Shown one piece after another: positions 9,722 through 18,817 of a stretch of DNA of 64,000 nt (the first letter of the stretch is position 1; every line of letters starts with the position of its first letter). The notes under the pieces are model-generated. The model did not search any database and was not told where the DNA came from. It saw nothing but the letters and a program-made list of their open reading frames with translations. A program made the translations under genes and the position numbers. Source of the stretch: DAOUJI01 sp965219565 (GTDB taxonomy: Bacteria; Chloroflexota; Dehalococcoidia; Lucifugimonadales; JAGWBF01); NCBI GenBank assembly GCA_965219565.1, contig OZ244780.1, positions 558,001-622,000 on the forward strand. Direction: 5' to 3'.

Positions 9722-9891
9722 CCACCATCACGATTGCGTCCGTGTCGTCGTCTTCGTTCACCATGCGGGTCTTTCCTATCTCTCATAAGGCGATCACCCA
9801 CCTTGTTCTATGGTCGTCTTCCTGTCTTCTCTTAAGGAAACCGTTCTTCCGCAGCCTGTTAGTCGGTAGGCCGGATTACGCGGAAGAATCC

Positions 9892-9926
9892 ATGTATGCG
9901 GGCTCTTTTTGTTGCCCGGAATTACC
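9892..9926 (-). repeat. Dispersed 3'-flank repeat, copy 3
   Basis: Same ATGTATGC, T-run and GTTGCCCGGAA core as copies at 837 and 2803. It lies 20 bases past the stop of the LRR lipoprotein gene. Confidence 0.6.
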
Positions 9927-9945
9927 GTGGGCGGGAGGCGGGTTT

Positions 9946-12255
9946 CTATTCGTGCAATATGAGACCGTCACGCTGGATCACCCAATCACGCCAATTGTTG
10001 GCGAACCTGCCTCTGAGCTTGGCCAGAAGCACACGTCCCTCGGCGTGGATTTCCGATCTCTCAACGTCGATGTAGTCTGACCATGAGATGTCGTAGAGGA
10101 CCGAGCCCTCCTCCTCAATGATCCTGCGCAGCAGTCCCACGTTCTCTTCCGCAGAGGCGTCGTCGGCATGGACCAGCACAAGGGCCATATAGTGTCCGTT
10201 CTCATCCTTGCCTGCGCCGGTGGCAAACGCCTCGTAGGGACGCAGCCAGGGACCCCCCTCCGTGGCATAGTCATCCGCGTCCCAAACCTCAACGTCATCA
10301 CTCAAGAGCATGGTGTAGGCCCCCAGCCGGGACATCCCGCCTGCCAGAAGCCGGAACTCCTCCACGTCCGCCAGGGAGGCGCCCTCGTTCAGGCCAGCGT
10401 CTATCAACGCCTCCATGTCGGAAGCCCCAAGGGTGCGGAATACATACTCGTCCAGGACTGCGATACGCCCCCCTCTGCCAATCTCGTCGAAGGCCGGGGG
10501 TGCGAATCTCAGTTGCGGATTGGCGGCGTAATCCTCGCCCCAGCTATAGTAATAGACGCCCCCGTACTCCTCCCAACTGGGCGGTTCGCACTCGGAGCAA
10601 GACTCCAGGGCCTTGTCGGTAGCTTGGGGATCGAAGCGGCCCCGGACTACATCCAGTGTGGCGGGGAGCGCAAAGGCTACAATGCTCTGGTCCATGCTCC
10701 GCACGTCGAAGGCAAGGTGTTGGAGATTCTCAGCTGTAATGTTCCTGTATTGGTTGAACGGGCCGAAGAATGAAATGGCCCCAAACCCCCTAACCGGAGG
10801 ATCGTCAGCCTCCCCCTCAAATCCTGGTGGACGAAGCCACTCGTAGAATTCCACCAGCGCATCATCGTCGTCCCCTGGCCCAGGCAGGGGGATGTCAAAC
10901 AGCTGGCGGACCAAAGCGTAATCGTTGATGTAGACCTGCTGGCGCAGTTCGGGCGTGTCAGGGATAGTTCCCAGCAGTCCCGCATAAGCCGTGTCCGTTG
11001 ACGCGGTTCGCTCGTCTGCGTCGGGCGTGGGAGCAACCGCTGGTAGTGGTATCGGAGTGGCGGCCGGAACAGCCGGTACGGAAACGGTCAGGGTGTAAGA
11101 GCCCGTGCCGCCCCAGCCGAACACCGCAACATAGTATTCCCCCGACCTTGGGGCTACCCAAACGATACGGGAAGCAAAGGAATCTCCGTGGTCGTCGTTG
11201 GCCGCCAGCCATTCCTCGTTGGCGTCATACAGTTCAACCACTGAGTCAGACAGGTTTCCCAAGGCCACGTCTATCCGGTAGGTCTGGCCCTCCTCGGCCT
11301 GGAACAGAAAGAGGTCGATGTCGCCCTCGTAGTCCAGCGAGCCCTTGACGGCATCCCAAAGCGTCACGGCGGTGGCGTCATCAATTGCGTTGGCGTGGTC
11401 GTCAACTGCGGGTTCGGCTGGCCTAGCTGTCGGCGCGGGCTCGGGTGCGGCGCCGCAGAACGGCAGCCCTCCCAGGTAGGAAATCTCCATATACAACTGG
11501 TCTCGCAAGCTGCCTGGTACGCACCCGCTCAACTGGTTATCTTCGAGGTCCAGATTAGTTAGGCTGGTGAGGCTGCCCAGTTCCGCCGGTATCTCGCCGC
11601 TCAGTCGGTTATCCTCAAGGAACAGCGCTTCCAGGTTGGCGAGGTTGCCCAATTCCGCCGGTATCTCGCCGCTCAACTGGTTCCTGCCAAGTCCCAGCCC
11701 TCGCAGGTTGGCGAGGTTGCCCAGCTCTGCCGGTATCTCACCGCTCAATTGGTTCTGCCAGAGGTGCAGATATCGCAGGTTGGCGAGGTTGCCCAACTCC
11801 GCTGGTATCTCCCCGGTCAGGCGGTTATCCTCGAGTTCCAGCAATTCCAAGTCGGCGAGGTTGCCCAGTTCTGCCGGTACTTCACCGCTCAACTGGTTAA
11901 AGTTGAGGGACAGTTCGGTGACGCGCCCGCTGAGGTCAGCGATTACGCCATACCATTCTCCGATTGGCCTGTCGCTCAGCCAGTTTGCGTTGTTATCCCA
12001 GTTGGCTCCGTCCGTCGCTTCGTAGAGAGCCACCAGCCCGGCCCTATCATCTGCGGTGGGCGCGGGGGTGTCCGTTGCGTCGGCGGTCGGAGCAGCCGTT
12101 GGTGTCGGCGCAGGGGTATCCGTTGGAGTGACGGTCGGAGCAGCCGTTGGCTCCGCCGTGGGGGCCGGATCGTCGCTACAGGCGCTTAGAACGACGACGA
12201 TGGCCAGAACTGTCACGACTGCGAGCCAGCGGATACGAAGAGGGGATACGGTCAT
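9946..12255 (-). CDS. Leucine-rich-repeat lipoprotein with pre-peptidase domain
   Basis: 769 residues from the ATG at 12255; the frame is open further upstream, but this start gives a lipoprotein signal (MTVSPLRIRW then VVVLSAC, lipobox LSAC) and has GGGAG about 10 bases ahead. A Thr/Pro-rich linker follows. Next comes an LRR block with about six units of the plant-like form NQLSGEIPAELGNLANL, preceded by a typical LRR cap (ATDGANWDNNANWL). A PPC-like beta domain (GDIDLFLFQAEEGQTYRIDV) follows, then a C-terminal region of about 300 residues with no recognised family. Probably an exported ligand-binding or scaffold protein. It is last in an apparent operon with the PQQ and protease genes (16-base gap). 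Confidence 0.8.
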   Translation of the reverse strand: MTVSPLRIRWLAVVTVLAIVVVLSACSDDPAPTAEPTAAPTVTPTDTPAPTPTAAPTADATDTPAPTADDRAGLVALYEATDGANWDNNANWLSDRPIGEWYGVIADLSGRVTELSLNFNQLSGEVPAELGNLADLELLELEDNRLTGEIPAELGNLANLRYLHLWQNQLSGEIPAELGNLANLRGLGLGRNQLSGEIPAELGNLANLEALFLEDNRLSGEIPAELGSLTSLTNLDLEDNQLSGCVPGSLRDQLYMEISYLGGLPFCGAAPEPAPTARPAEPAVDDHANAIDDATAVTLWDAVKGSLDYEGDIDLFLFQAEEGQTYRIDVALGNLSDSVVELYDANEEWLAANDDHGDSFASRIVWVAPRSGEYYVAVFGWGGTGSYTLTVSVPAVPAATPIPLPAVAPTPDADERTASTDTAYAGLLGTIPDTPELRQQVYINDYALVRQLFDIPLPGPGDDDDALVEFYEWLRPPGFEGEADDPPVRGFGAISFFGPFNQYRNITAENLQHLAFDVRSMDQSIVAFALPATLDVVRGRFDPQATDKALESCSECEPPSWEEYGGVYYYSWGEDYAANPQLRFAPPAFDEIGRGGRIAVLDEYVFRTLGASDMEALIDAGLNEGASLADVEEFRLLAGGMSRLGAYTMLLSDDVEVWDADDYATEGGPWLRPYEAFATGAGKDENGHYMALVLVHADDASAEENVGLLRRIIEEEGSVLYDISWSDYIDVERSEIHAEGRVLLAKLRGRFANNWRDWVIQRDGLILHE

Positions 12256-12271
12256 ATTCTGTGGTCTCCCT

Positions 12272-13795
12272 TCATCTTGCGCTGGAATTGCCGGGAGCGA
12301 GGATGGCATATAGGCCGCTATCGGCGTTCTGATAGCCCACGTACACCACGCCTGCCGACACGGCGTAGGGATAACGCCACCAGTGATAGCCAATTGCGAT
12401 GCTCCAGATAGGCTCTCCGGTCCGGGCGTCCAGCGTGCGGAGGTAGCCATCCAGAGAATGGGCGTAGAGTACTTCGTCAACCACCATGATTGAGGTCAGG
12501 CCAGAGTCGTCATCAATGCTCCATACCTCGTCCCCAGTGGCGGCATTCAGTGCATGGAAAGCATCCGTCTTTTCGTACAAGTACTCAGTTCGCACGAACA
12601 CCATGCCCCGTGCGACTGCGGGTTGTCCGGTCGCTGCTTGCCTGAGATCTGCTTTCTCTTTGTCCGCCTCAAACGACCAGAGCAGTTGCCCGGTGGCGGC
12701 GTCAAGGGCGCGCAGGGACGAGCCGTTCAGATACCACATGTCATCCACGACGACAGGAGGGAAACTCGACTCGGCGGAATCCACCTCGTGGCTCCAAAGC
12801 TCCTCCCCCGTTGACTCGTCCAATGCGTAGGCGGTTGTATAGGATCGTAGGAACACCGCCCCGTTCGATGCCGTGGGAGGGGCCGTGACCGGATCACCGG
12901 CGTCCAAGGTCCAGACCAACTTCCCGATCGTCGAATCAAGGGCATGCACCCGGTGGTCGTCTGATACGTAGACGTTGCTGCCCGCAGCCGTAAGAGGGAA
13001 CAGTAGAGGCAATCCCGAACGGGGCATTTTGGTGGCCCACAACTGCTCCCCGGATACCGCGTCAACCGCGCTGACGCTGAAATCGTCGTCGCGTGGCGAA
13101 GTGGGAATGTAGACGATCCCGTCACTCACCAGAGCGGCATGCGCCGACTTCATCCATAGCAGATCCCCGGTGGACGCATCCAACGCATAAAGGTTGGCGA
13201 GATCTTCCACGAACACCACGCCCCCGGCCACCAGGGGTGGGATGTCCAGGTCGCTCTTGGCCTCGAAGCTCCACAGGAGTTCTCCGGTCTCCGCGTCCAG
13301 GGCGTACACACGGTTCTCGTAGGAGCCGGCGTATACCGCACCGTCGGCCACAGTGGGAGACACGATCACCAACTCGCCCGGGTTGCTGGTGCTGTATTGC
13401 CAGATCAGTGAATCATCCGGCGGCGGGGGGCCGGCGGCAGGCCCTCCATCGTCCGGCAGAAGCAGTCCCGCCAAGCAGGTCAGGAGTTTGCCCTGGAAAT
13501 CTTCAACCATCGCAGCGCCTTCAGGACTGGCATCCGGCAGGGTAGCGGCAGCGATTCCGGCCACGTCGGTATCGGTCAGCAACTCGCGCAAGCAGGCTTC
13601 GTTCTCCTCATCCAGATCCAACCCTTGTCCCTCGATACTTGAGATCACGATGGAGAGGTACAAGGTAGCGGCGGTTTCCGGGTCAAGACACTCGTATATC
13701 GATACCTGCCATTGCTCCGTATCGCCCTCGCCCAAAATGGGCAGTCCCAACACGGACGCCAGCAACTCCTCGCCCAGTTCATTGCGAATGCACAT
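12272..13795 (-). CDS. PQQ-like beta-propeller repeat protein
   Basis: 507 residues. After about 130 N-terminal residues, the rest is a seven- to eight-bladed propeller of PQQ/WD-like units (YALDAETGELLWSF, LRALDAATGQLLWSF, YALDESTGEELWS). This fold is used for protein or ligand binding and there is no evidence that it binds PQQ. The chosen ATG has no signal peptide. The frame continues upstream without a stop for 20 more codons, up to the TGA that ends the protease gene, so this domain is in the same frame as the protease. It may be a separate translationally coupled protein (GGAG lies 3 bases before the ATG) or the C-terminal half of a fusion broken by one nonsense codon. Confidence 0.75.
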   Translation of the reverse strand: MCIRNELGEELLASVLGLPILGEGDTEQWQVSIYECLDPETAATLYLSIVISSIEGQGLDLDEENEACLRELLTDTDVAGIAAATLPDASPEGAAMVEDFQGKLLTCLAGLLLPDDGGPAAGPPPPDDSLIWQYSTSNPGELVIVSPTVADGAVYAGSYENRVYALDAETGELLWSFEAKSDLDIPPLVAGGVVFVEDLANLYALDASTGDLLWMKSAHAALVSDGIVYIPTSPRDDDFSVSAVDAVSGEQLWATKMPRSGLPLLFPLTAAGSNVYVSDDHRVHALDSTIGKLVWTLDAGDPVTAPPTASNGAVFLRSYTTAYALDESTGEELWSHEVDSAESSFPPVVVDDMWYLNGSSLRALDAATGQLLWSFEADKEKADLRQAATGQPAVARGMVFVRTEYLYEKTDAFHALNAATGDEVWSIDDDSGLTSIMVVDEVLYAHSLDGYLRTLDARTGEPIWSIAIGYHWWRYPYAVSAGVVYVGYQNADSGLYAILAPGNSSAR

Positions 13796-13855
13796 CTGCT
13801 CCGAAGGGGTGAACGCGTCGAAAACTCCCTGCCACAGGGAGTCGAGGTCTAGGTC

Positions 13856-15807
13856 TCAATCGACTCTGACCCGGAAGGTGCCGAAGGAGTAGTGGGCCAA
13901 CTCCCTTCCCGCGTCGAATTGAGCAGCGGGGAAAACGTATGTGATGAAGATGGCTTTCCCGCCGTCGGATAGGTAGATGAGCGCAGTTCCTGCCAGTTCG
14001 GAGCCGTCAAACTCCAAAAGGACTGCCGGATGACCCTGGGTTGTCTCAGTCTCCCAGAATTCATAAGATTCTGCGCCACCTTCAAGAAGCCCAGAACCAA
14101 ATTCATCGGCGGCCTCTGTCAAGGAGACGAGAACGCCCTCCTTGACATTTATTATGATTCCGCCGTTCCCCTCGGGCTTGGAAGCCCAAAAAACCTCGTA
14201 CTCTGTCGGGTCCGGCTCTTCTTCTATCCAAATCTGCGGCGTTTGCACCTCGAAGTAACCAGCCGGGTCGTCGAAGACCAGCATCTCCCCAAAGGGGCTG
14301 TCCACTACCTGCCCCTCGACTAACTGTGGGCCGGTTGGCACGTGTACCGTTTCCGTGCCTTCCCTCGCCTGTTCCACCGACAGGTAGTAGCCACCAAAGC
14401 TATCGCCCACTGCGTCGGTGACGACAATGAAATACTCTCCGGTATCCGGGGCGCGATAGACCAGTTCGGAGTTGATCCCGAACAACCCTCCTCCACTGTC
14501 GTCGTCAGAGACCACCTGATCGTCGCGGGAGTTGGGAAAGTCGACGTAGAGGAGGGTATCCACATTGATGGAGTCAGTGGCGATTGTTACCGTCTCTCCC
14601 TCCTCCAGGCGAATGGAATACCAGTCCCAATCGGCGTGGAAGTCGATGCTTCCAGCAACTGTTTCTCCTACCGCGATGGTCCGGCCGTCATCCGGGTCAT
14701 GGAAGGGCTTCAGCCTGATGGTGCTGGTCAGATCAAAGGTGGATGATTCACCCGCCGCCATCTCGACTTGCACGAAGTGAATCCCGTCCACCGGCAGCTC
14801 CACTGCGCCGGACTCGATACCGGTTTCGCCGTCATCCACTTCCATGAGCAACCCAAATGGGGCGGACACCCGGAGCAACCCATCTCCCGGGCCGTCGATC
14901 TCGGCTTGGAGTATCGTTCCCGCCGTTGCGTCCAAGACGAAGGTGCGGGAGTCCCAAAAGTTAGCCAACTCCACGTAGAACTCGAAGGCGACGCCCCCGG
15001 CTGGCAACCGGCGATCACCCAGCCCGGACGTGAGATCGCCCCGAATCAGCCGTTCCACGATGGGCGCGTTGTCAGCCGCCGATGTCGCCAGCCCGAACCC
15101 GGCTTCGCTGAAAGAAAACGTGGAGATGCCGATTACCTCGCCCAGGGAGTTGACCAGCGCCCCGCCGCTCTGACCGCCTGCAATGGCCGCGTCGGTCTGA
15201 AGATAGGTCATCCCAAGCTGCTCCCACTCGCGGAAGCGCGAGAGGATGCCGCGGGTGATGGTAGGCTCCGGGAACTCGTCCACTTCGGCGGGGTATCCCA
15301 CCAGAAACAACTCGCTGCCGGGGGCCAAGTCGTCTCCATCGCCCAGTTTCGACGGACGAGCCGGTACATCTACCGGGCCGAGCACCGCCAGGTCTGCCAT
15401 GGAGTCCCACCCAACGACCGGCACGTTCTGCAACACCTTGCCGTCGGGAAAGACCACCCGAACTGCTTCATAGGGCCATACCACGTGGTAGTTGGTTATC
15501 ACGTAACCGCCTTCGATCAGGACACCGCTGCCCGTACCCGTTGGCGTTTCAATGAACGGTATCGAAGAGGAGACAAGCGAATACACTTCGGCAGCCGTCA
15601 ATTGTGCAGTGGGAGTTGGCGCTGGCGTCGGCGTGGCCGTAGGTGTCGGCGTGGGTGTGTTCGTTGGGGTAGCCGGGGGAGCCGTGGTCGGTGTAGCCGT
15701 TGGCTCCGGCGTGGGAACCGGATCGTCGCTGCAGGCGCTTAGAAGACGGCAATGGCCAGAACTGCCACGACTGCGAGCCAGCGGATGCCAAGAGGGGATA
15801 CGGTCAT
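13856..15807 (-). CDS. Trypsin-like (HtrA-type) serine protease with frameshifted lipoprotein signal
   Basis: A Thr/Pro linker is followed by a chymotrypsin-fold protease domain with the full triad, numbered from the ATG at 15826 of the open frame: H114 (TNYHVV), D145 (SMADLAVL) and S220 (GGQSGGAL). PPC-like beta domains follow (DFHADWDWYSIRLEEGETVT), then a roughly 150-residue C-terminal domain. The expected start is the ATG at 15807 with a GGAG site: its first 20 codons are nearly identical to the LRR lipoprotein start, but one missing base near 15745 leads to TAA at 15739-15741. The open frame can instead start at 15826, but that start lacks a proper signal. Probably an exported lipoprotein protease whose signal is broken here by mutation or sequencing error. 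Confidence 0.8.
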
Positions 15808-15853
15808 TTCCGTGGTCTCCTTTCACTTGAACGCGTAGGCGGGGGTGTGGGGT

Positions 15854-16198
15854 TATCTGGTGACGATTTTCGTCCGGGGGGGATAGAGAGATTGCGTCCG
15901 CAGAGGCGCGTCCTCACGACGGCGGATACCGCCGGTGCGCTCTCTGACGCTGCTGAAACTTGCATCCTATGCGGAAGGCATACCAATACAACCCCTCTAA
16001 CGGGCAGGCATAGGCCAAGCGCTCCTGGCAAGTGACATCGGACGGCACTCCAGCCCAGTGAATATTTTAGACTACCCATGTGAGTCTAGTGTGATTTCTA
16101 ACCTCTATAATCGTGACGTTATTGTGAGTATCTGGCCGATCCGGTACAATAGGCACCGGCTGGCCCAGGGCGTCTCGAAGTCCAATCTGCATCCGGCC
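15854..16198. repeat. Duplicated regulatory block, copy 2 (kinase promoter region)
   Basis: About 345 bases, closely similar to 8478-8808. It fills the space between the divergent protease operon and the kinase gene, so it probably holds promoters for at least the kinase. Confidence 0.75.
16122..16150 (+). promoter_or_regulatory. Sigma70-type promoter for the sensor kinase gene
   Basis: TTGTGA at 16122-16127, 17-base spacer, TACAAT at 16145-16150, about 100 bases before the ATG at 16253. Conservation in the paralogous block supports it. Confidence 0.6.
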
Positions 16199-16252
16199 GG
16201 TTCCTGAAGACGCCGAACCTCGGGTCTGCCACAGCCCAATTGAGGTGGAGAA

Positions 16253-18640
16253 ATGAAGGAAGCCGACGAGCACCGGCGGGAGATGGAGGCGCTGCGGGAG
16301 CGCCTGACCAGGTTGAGCGAGGCCAGCCTGCGCGTGAACGAGAGCCTGGACCCGGACACGGTGCTGCAAGAGGTCATGGACAGCGCCCGGTCGCTGACCG
16401 GCGCCCGGTTCGGCGGGATTACGGCCTTCGACGAATCGGGGCAACTGCTGGAGTTCATCACCTCCGGTCTGCCTCCCGAAGAGCAGCAGCGGATGTTGGA
16501 CCTGCCGGAGGGTCCGGCGCTCTTCGAGTACTTCAGCTCGATTCAAGGCTCCCTGAGATTCGGGGATGTCGCCAGCCAAATGAGGTCGCTGGGCTTTCCC
16601 GACCTGCCGATCAAGACCCTGCTGGGAGCGCCGATGCGTCACCGGGGCGAGCACGTCGGCAATCTCTACGTGGCCGAGAAGGAAGGGGGCCGGGAGTTCA
16701 CCCGGGAAGATGAAGAGACGCTGGTGATGTTCGCGTCCCAGGCGACGATGGTCGTGGTCAACGCCCGCAGGCACCGGGAGGAACAGCGGGCCAGGGCCGA
16801 TCTGGAGGCCCTGGTCAACACCTCGCCGGTGGGCGTCCTGGTGTTCGACGCCGCGACCGGGGCCCTGGCGTCGCTGAACCGGGAGGCGAGAAGGATCGTC
16901 AACGACCTGCATACGCCGGGCCGCCCCCTGGAGCAGCTCCTGGGCGTGCTGACCTTCCGGCGCGCCGACGGGCGGGAGATCTCCCTGGAGGAGTTCCCCC
17001 TGGCGCAGGCGCTGAGCACCGGCGAGACGGTGCGGGCTGAGGAGATCGTCATTCAAATCCCCGACGGGCGTAGCGTCACCACCATCATCAACGCCACGCC
17101 CATCCACTCGGAGGAGGGTCAGGTCGATTCCGTGGTTGTGACCCTACAGGACATGACGCCCCTGGAGGACCTGGAGCGGCTGCGGGCCGAGTTCCTGGGC
17201 ATGGTCAGCCACGAGCTGCAAACGCCGCTGGCCTCCATACGGGGCTCCGCAGCCACCCTGCTGGACGACGAGCCCGACCTGGACCCCGCCGAGATGCGCC
17301 AGTTCCACCGGATCATCGAACGGGAGGCCAGCCGGATGCGGGGCCTGATCAGCAACCTGCTGGACGTGGCGCGGATCGAGACGGGCACGCTGCCGGTCGC
17401 TCCCGGACCTGCGGAGGTGGCCGTCCTGGTGGACGAGGCCAGGAATGCTTTCCTGAGCGCAGGGGGCGAGAACCAGCTTCTCATCGACCTGCCGCCGGAC
17501 CTGCCCTGGGTCATGGCGGACCGGCGGCGCATCGTCCAGGTCCTGGGCAACCTCCTCTCCAACGCCGCCACTCACTCGCCGGAGTCGTCCTCCATCCGGG
17601 TGGCCGCCGTGCGCGAAGACATTCACGTCGCGGTCTCCGTCGCGGACGAGGGCAGAGGCGTGTCGGCCGAGCGCCTGCCCCACCTTTTCCGGAAGTTCTC
17701 CCGGAGCGGCGACGAGGACCTGGGGCGCGGTCTTGGGGGGTCGGGGCTGGGCCTGGCCATCTGCAAGGGGATCGTGGAGGCCCACGGGGGCCGCATCTGG
17801 GCCGAGAGCGACGGAGAAGGTCTGGGGGCGCGGTTCACCTTCACGATTCCGGTGGTGGTGGAGGCCGGGATTGACGCCGCAGCCGGACCCGCCCGGCGCT
17901 CCGCCCCCTCGCGGCGGTCGGAGCGTGGGCGGAAGCGCATTCTCGTCGTGGACGACGACCCCCAGGCGCTTAGGTACGTCCGCGACGCCCTCTCCAAGCT
18001 GGGCTACGCGCCGATTGTGACCGCCGACCCGGAAGCGGTGGGACGCCTCATAGAGGCGGAGAAGCCCCACCTGGTCTTGTTGGACCTGATGCTGCCGGGG
18101 ACCGATGGGATCGAGCTGATGAAGGGAATTTTCGATATTGCCGACGTGCCGGTCATCTTCCTGTCGGTGTACGGCCAGGACGATGTCATCGCCAGGGCCT
18201 TCGATACGGGGGCCGCCGATTACGTCGTCAAGCCCTTCTCGCCCACGGAGCTGGCGGCGAGGATCAGGGCGGCTCTGCGCCGGCGGGGGGCCGCCGCCCG
18301 GCCCGAACCCACGGGACCCTATGTGCGGGGTGAGCTGACCATCGACTACGCCGAACGCAGGGTGAGCGTCGCCGGTCGTCCGGTCCGGTTGACCGCCATC
18401 GAGCACCAGCTGCTCGTCGAGCTATCGGTCCACGCCGGTCTGGCGCTGACCCACGACCATCTGCTGCAACGGGTCTGGGGTCTGGGAAGCTCCGGCGACT
18501 CGCGGCCGGTGCGCACCGCCGTGAAGAACCTCCGTCGCAAGCTGGGCGACGACGCGGGCAGCCCCAAGTACATCTTTACCGAACCCCGCGTCGGCTACCG
18601 TATGGTGATGGGGGAGACGCCGGAGCAGGGACAGGCCTGA
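16253..18640 (+). CDS. Hybrid sensor histidine kinase with OmpR-type DNA-binding output
   Basis: 795 residues carrying a whole two-component pathway in one chain. Order: GAF (about 20-175), PAS (about 185-300), HisKA with phospho-acceptor H320 in SHELQTP (usual form HELRTP), HATPase_c (about 415-540; GGSGLGLAICKGIVEAHGG), receiver (about 560-680; acidic D567-D569, phospho-acceptor D611 in LLDLMLPG, switch Lys in VVKPFSP), and a winged-helix Trans_reg_C domain to the end (RKLGDD, EPRVGYRMV). No membrane segment is seen, so the signal is probably cytoplasmic or diffusible. RBS AGGTGGAG precedes the ATG. It is divergent from the protease/PQQ/LRR operon, a natural regulatory target, though nothing in the sequence proves this. 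Confidence 0.9.
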   Translation: MKEADEHRREMEALRERLTRLSEASLRVNESLDPDTVLQEVMDSARSLTGARFGGITAFDESGQLLEFITSGLPPEEQQRMLDLPEGPALFEYFSSIQGSLRFGDVASQMRSLGFPDLPIKTLLGAPMRHRGEHVGNLYVAEKEGGREFTREDEETLVMFASQATMVVVNARRHREEQRARADLEALVNTSPVGVLVFDAATGALASLNREARRIVNDLHTPGRPLEQLLGVLTFRRADGREISLEEFPLAQALSTGETVRAEEIVIQIPDGRSVTTIINATPIHSEEGQVDSVVVTLQDMTPLEDLERLRAEFLGMVSHELQTPLASIRGSAATLLDDEPDLDPAEMRQFHRIIEREASRMRGLISNLLDVARIETGTLPVAPGPAEVAVLVDEARNAFLSAGGENQLLIDLPPDLPWVMADRRRIVQVLGNLLSNAATHSPESSSIRVAAVREDIHVAVSVADEGRGVSAERLPHLFRKFSRSGDEDLGRGLGGSGLGLAICKGIVEAHGGRIWAESDGEGLGARFTFTIPVVVEAGIDAAAGPARRSAPSRRSERGRKRILVVDDDPQALRYVRDALSKLGYAPIVTADPEAVGRLIEAEKPHLVLLDLMLPGTDGIELMKGIFDIADVPVIFLSVYGQDDVIARAFDTGAADYVVKPFSPTELAARIRAALRRRGAAARPEPTGPYVRGELTIDYAERRVSVAGRPVRLTAIEHQLLVELSVHAGLALTHDHLLQRVWGLGSSGDSRPVRTAVKNLRRKLGDDAGSPKYIFTEPRVGYRMVMGETPEQGQA

Positions 18641-18817
18641 GCGGAGGCGGCGTGACTGTCTGGTCTTTGTTTCGGCTTGGCGGCGGTCAACGAGAGCTTG
18701 GTTCTCGCGTCCGGCGCCAGGCTGAGCGACCGACCCGCGGGGGAAGGGAAAAGCGTCCAACCCTGGCGGGCCGCAGGCTCTGGTATGCTTGTCGGGGGCG
18801 TACGCCCGACTCCGTAT

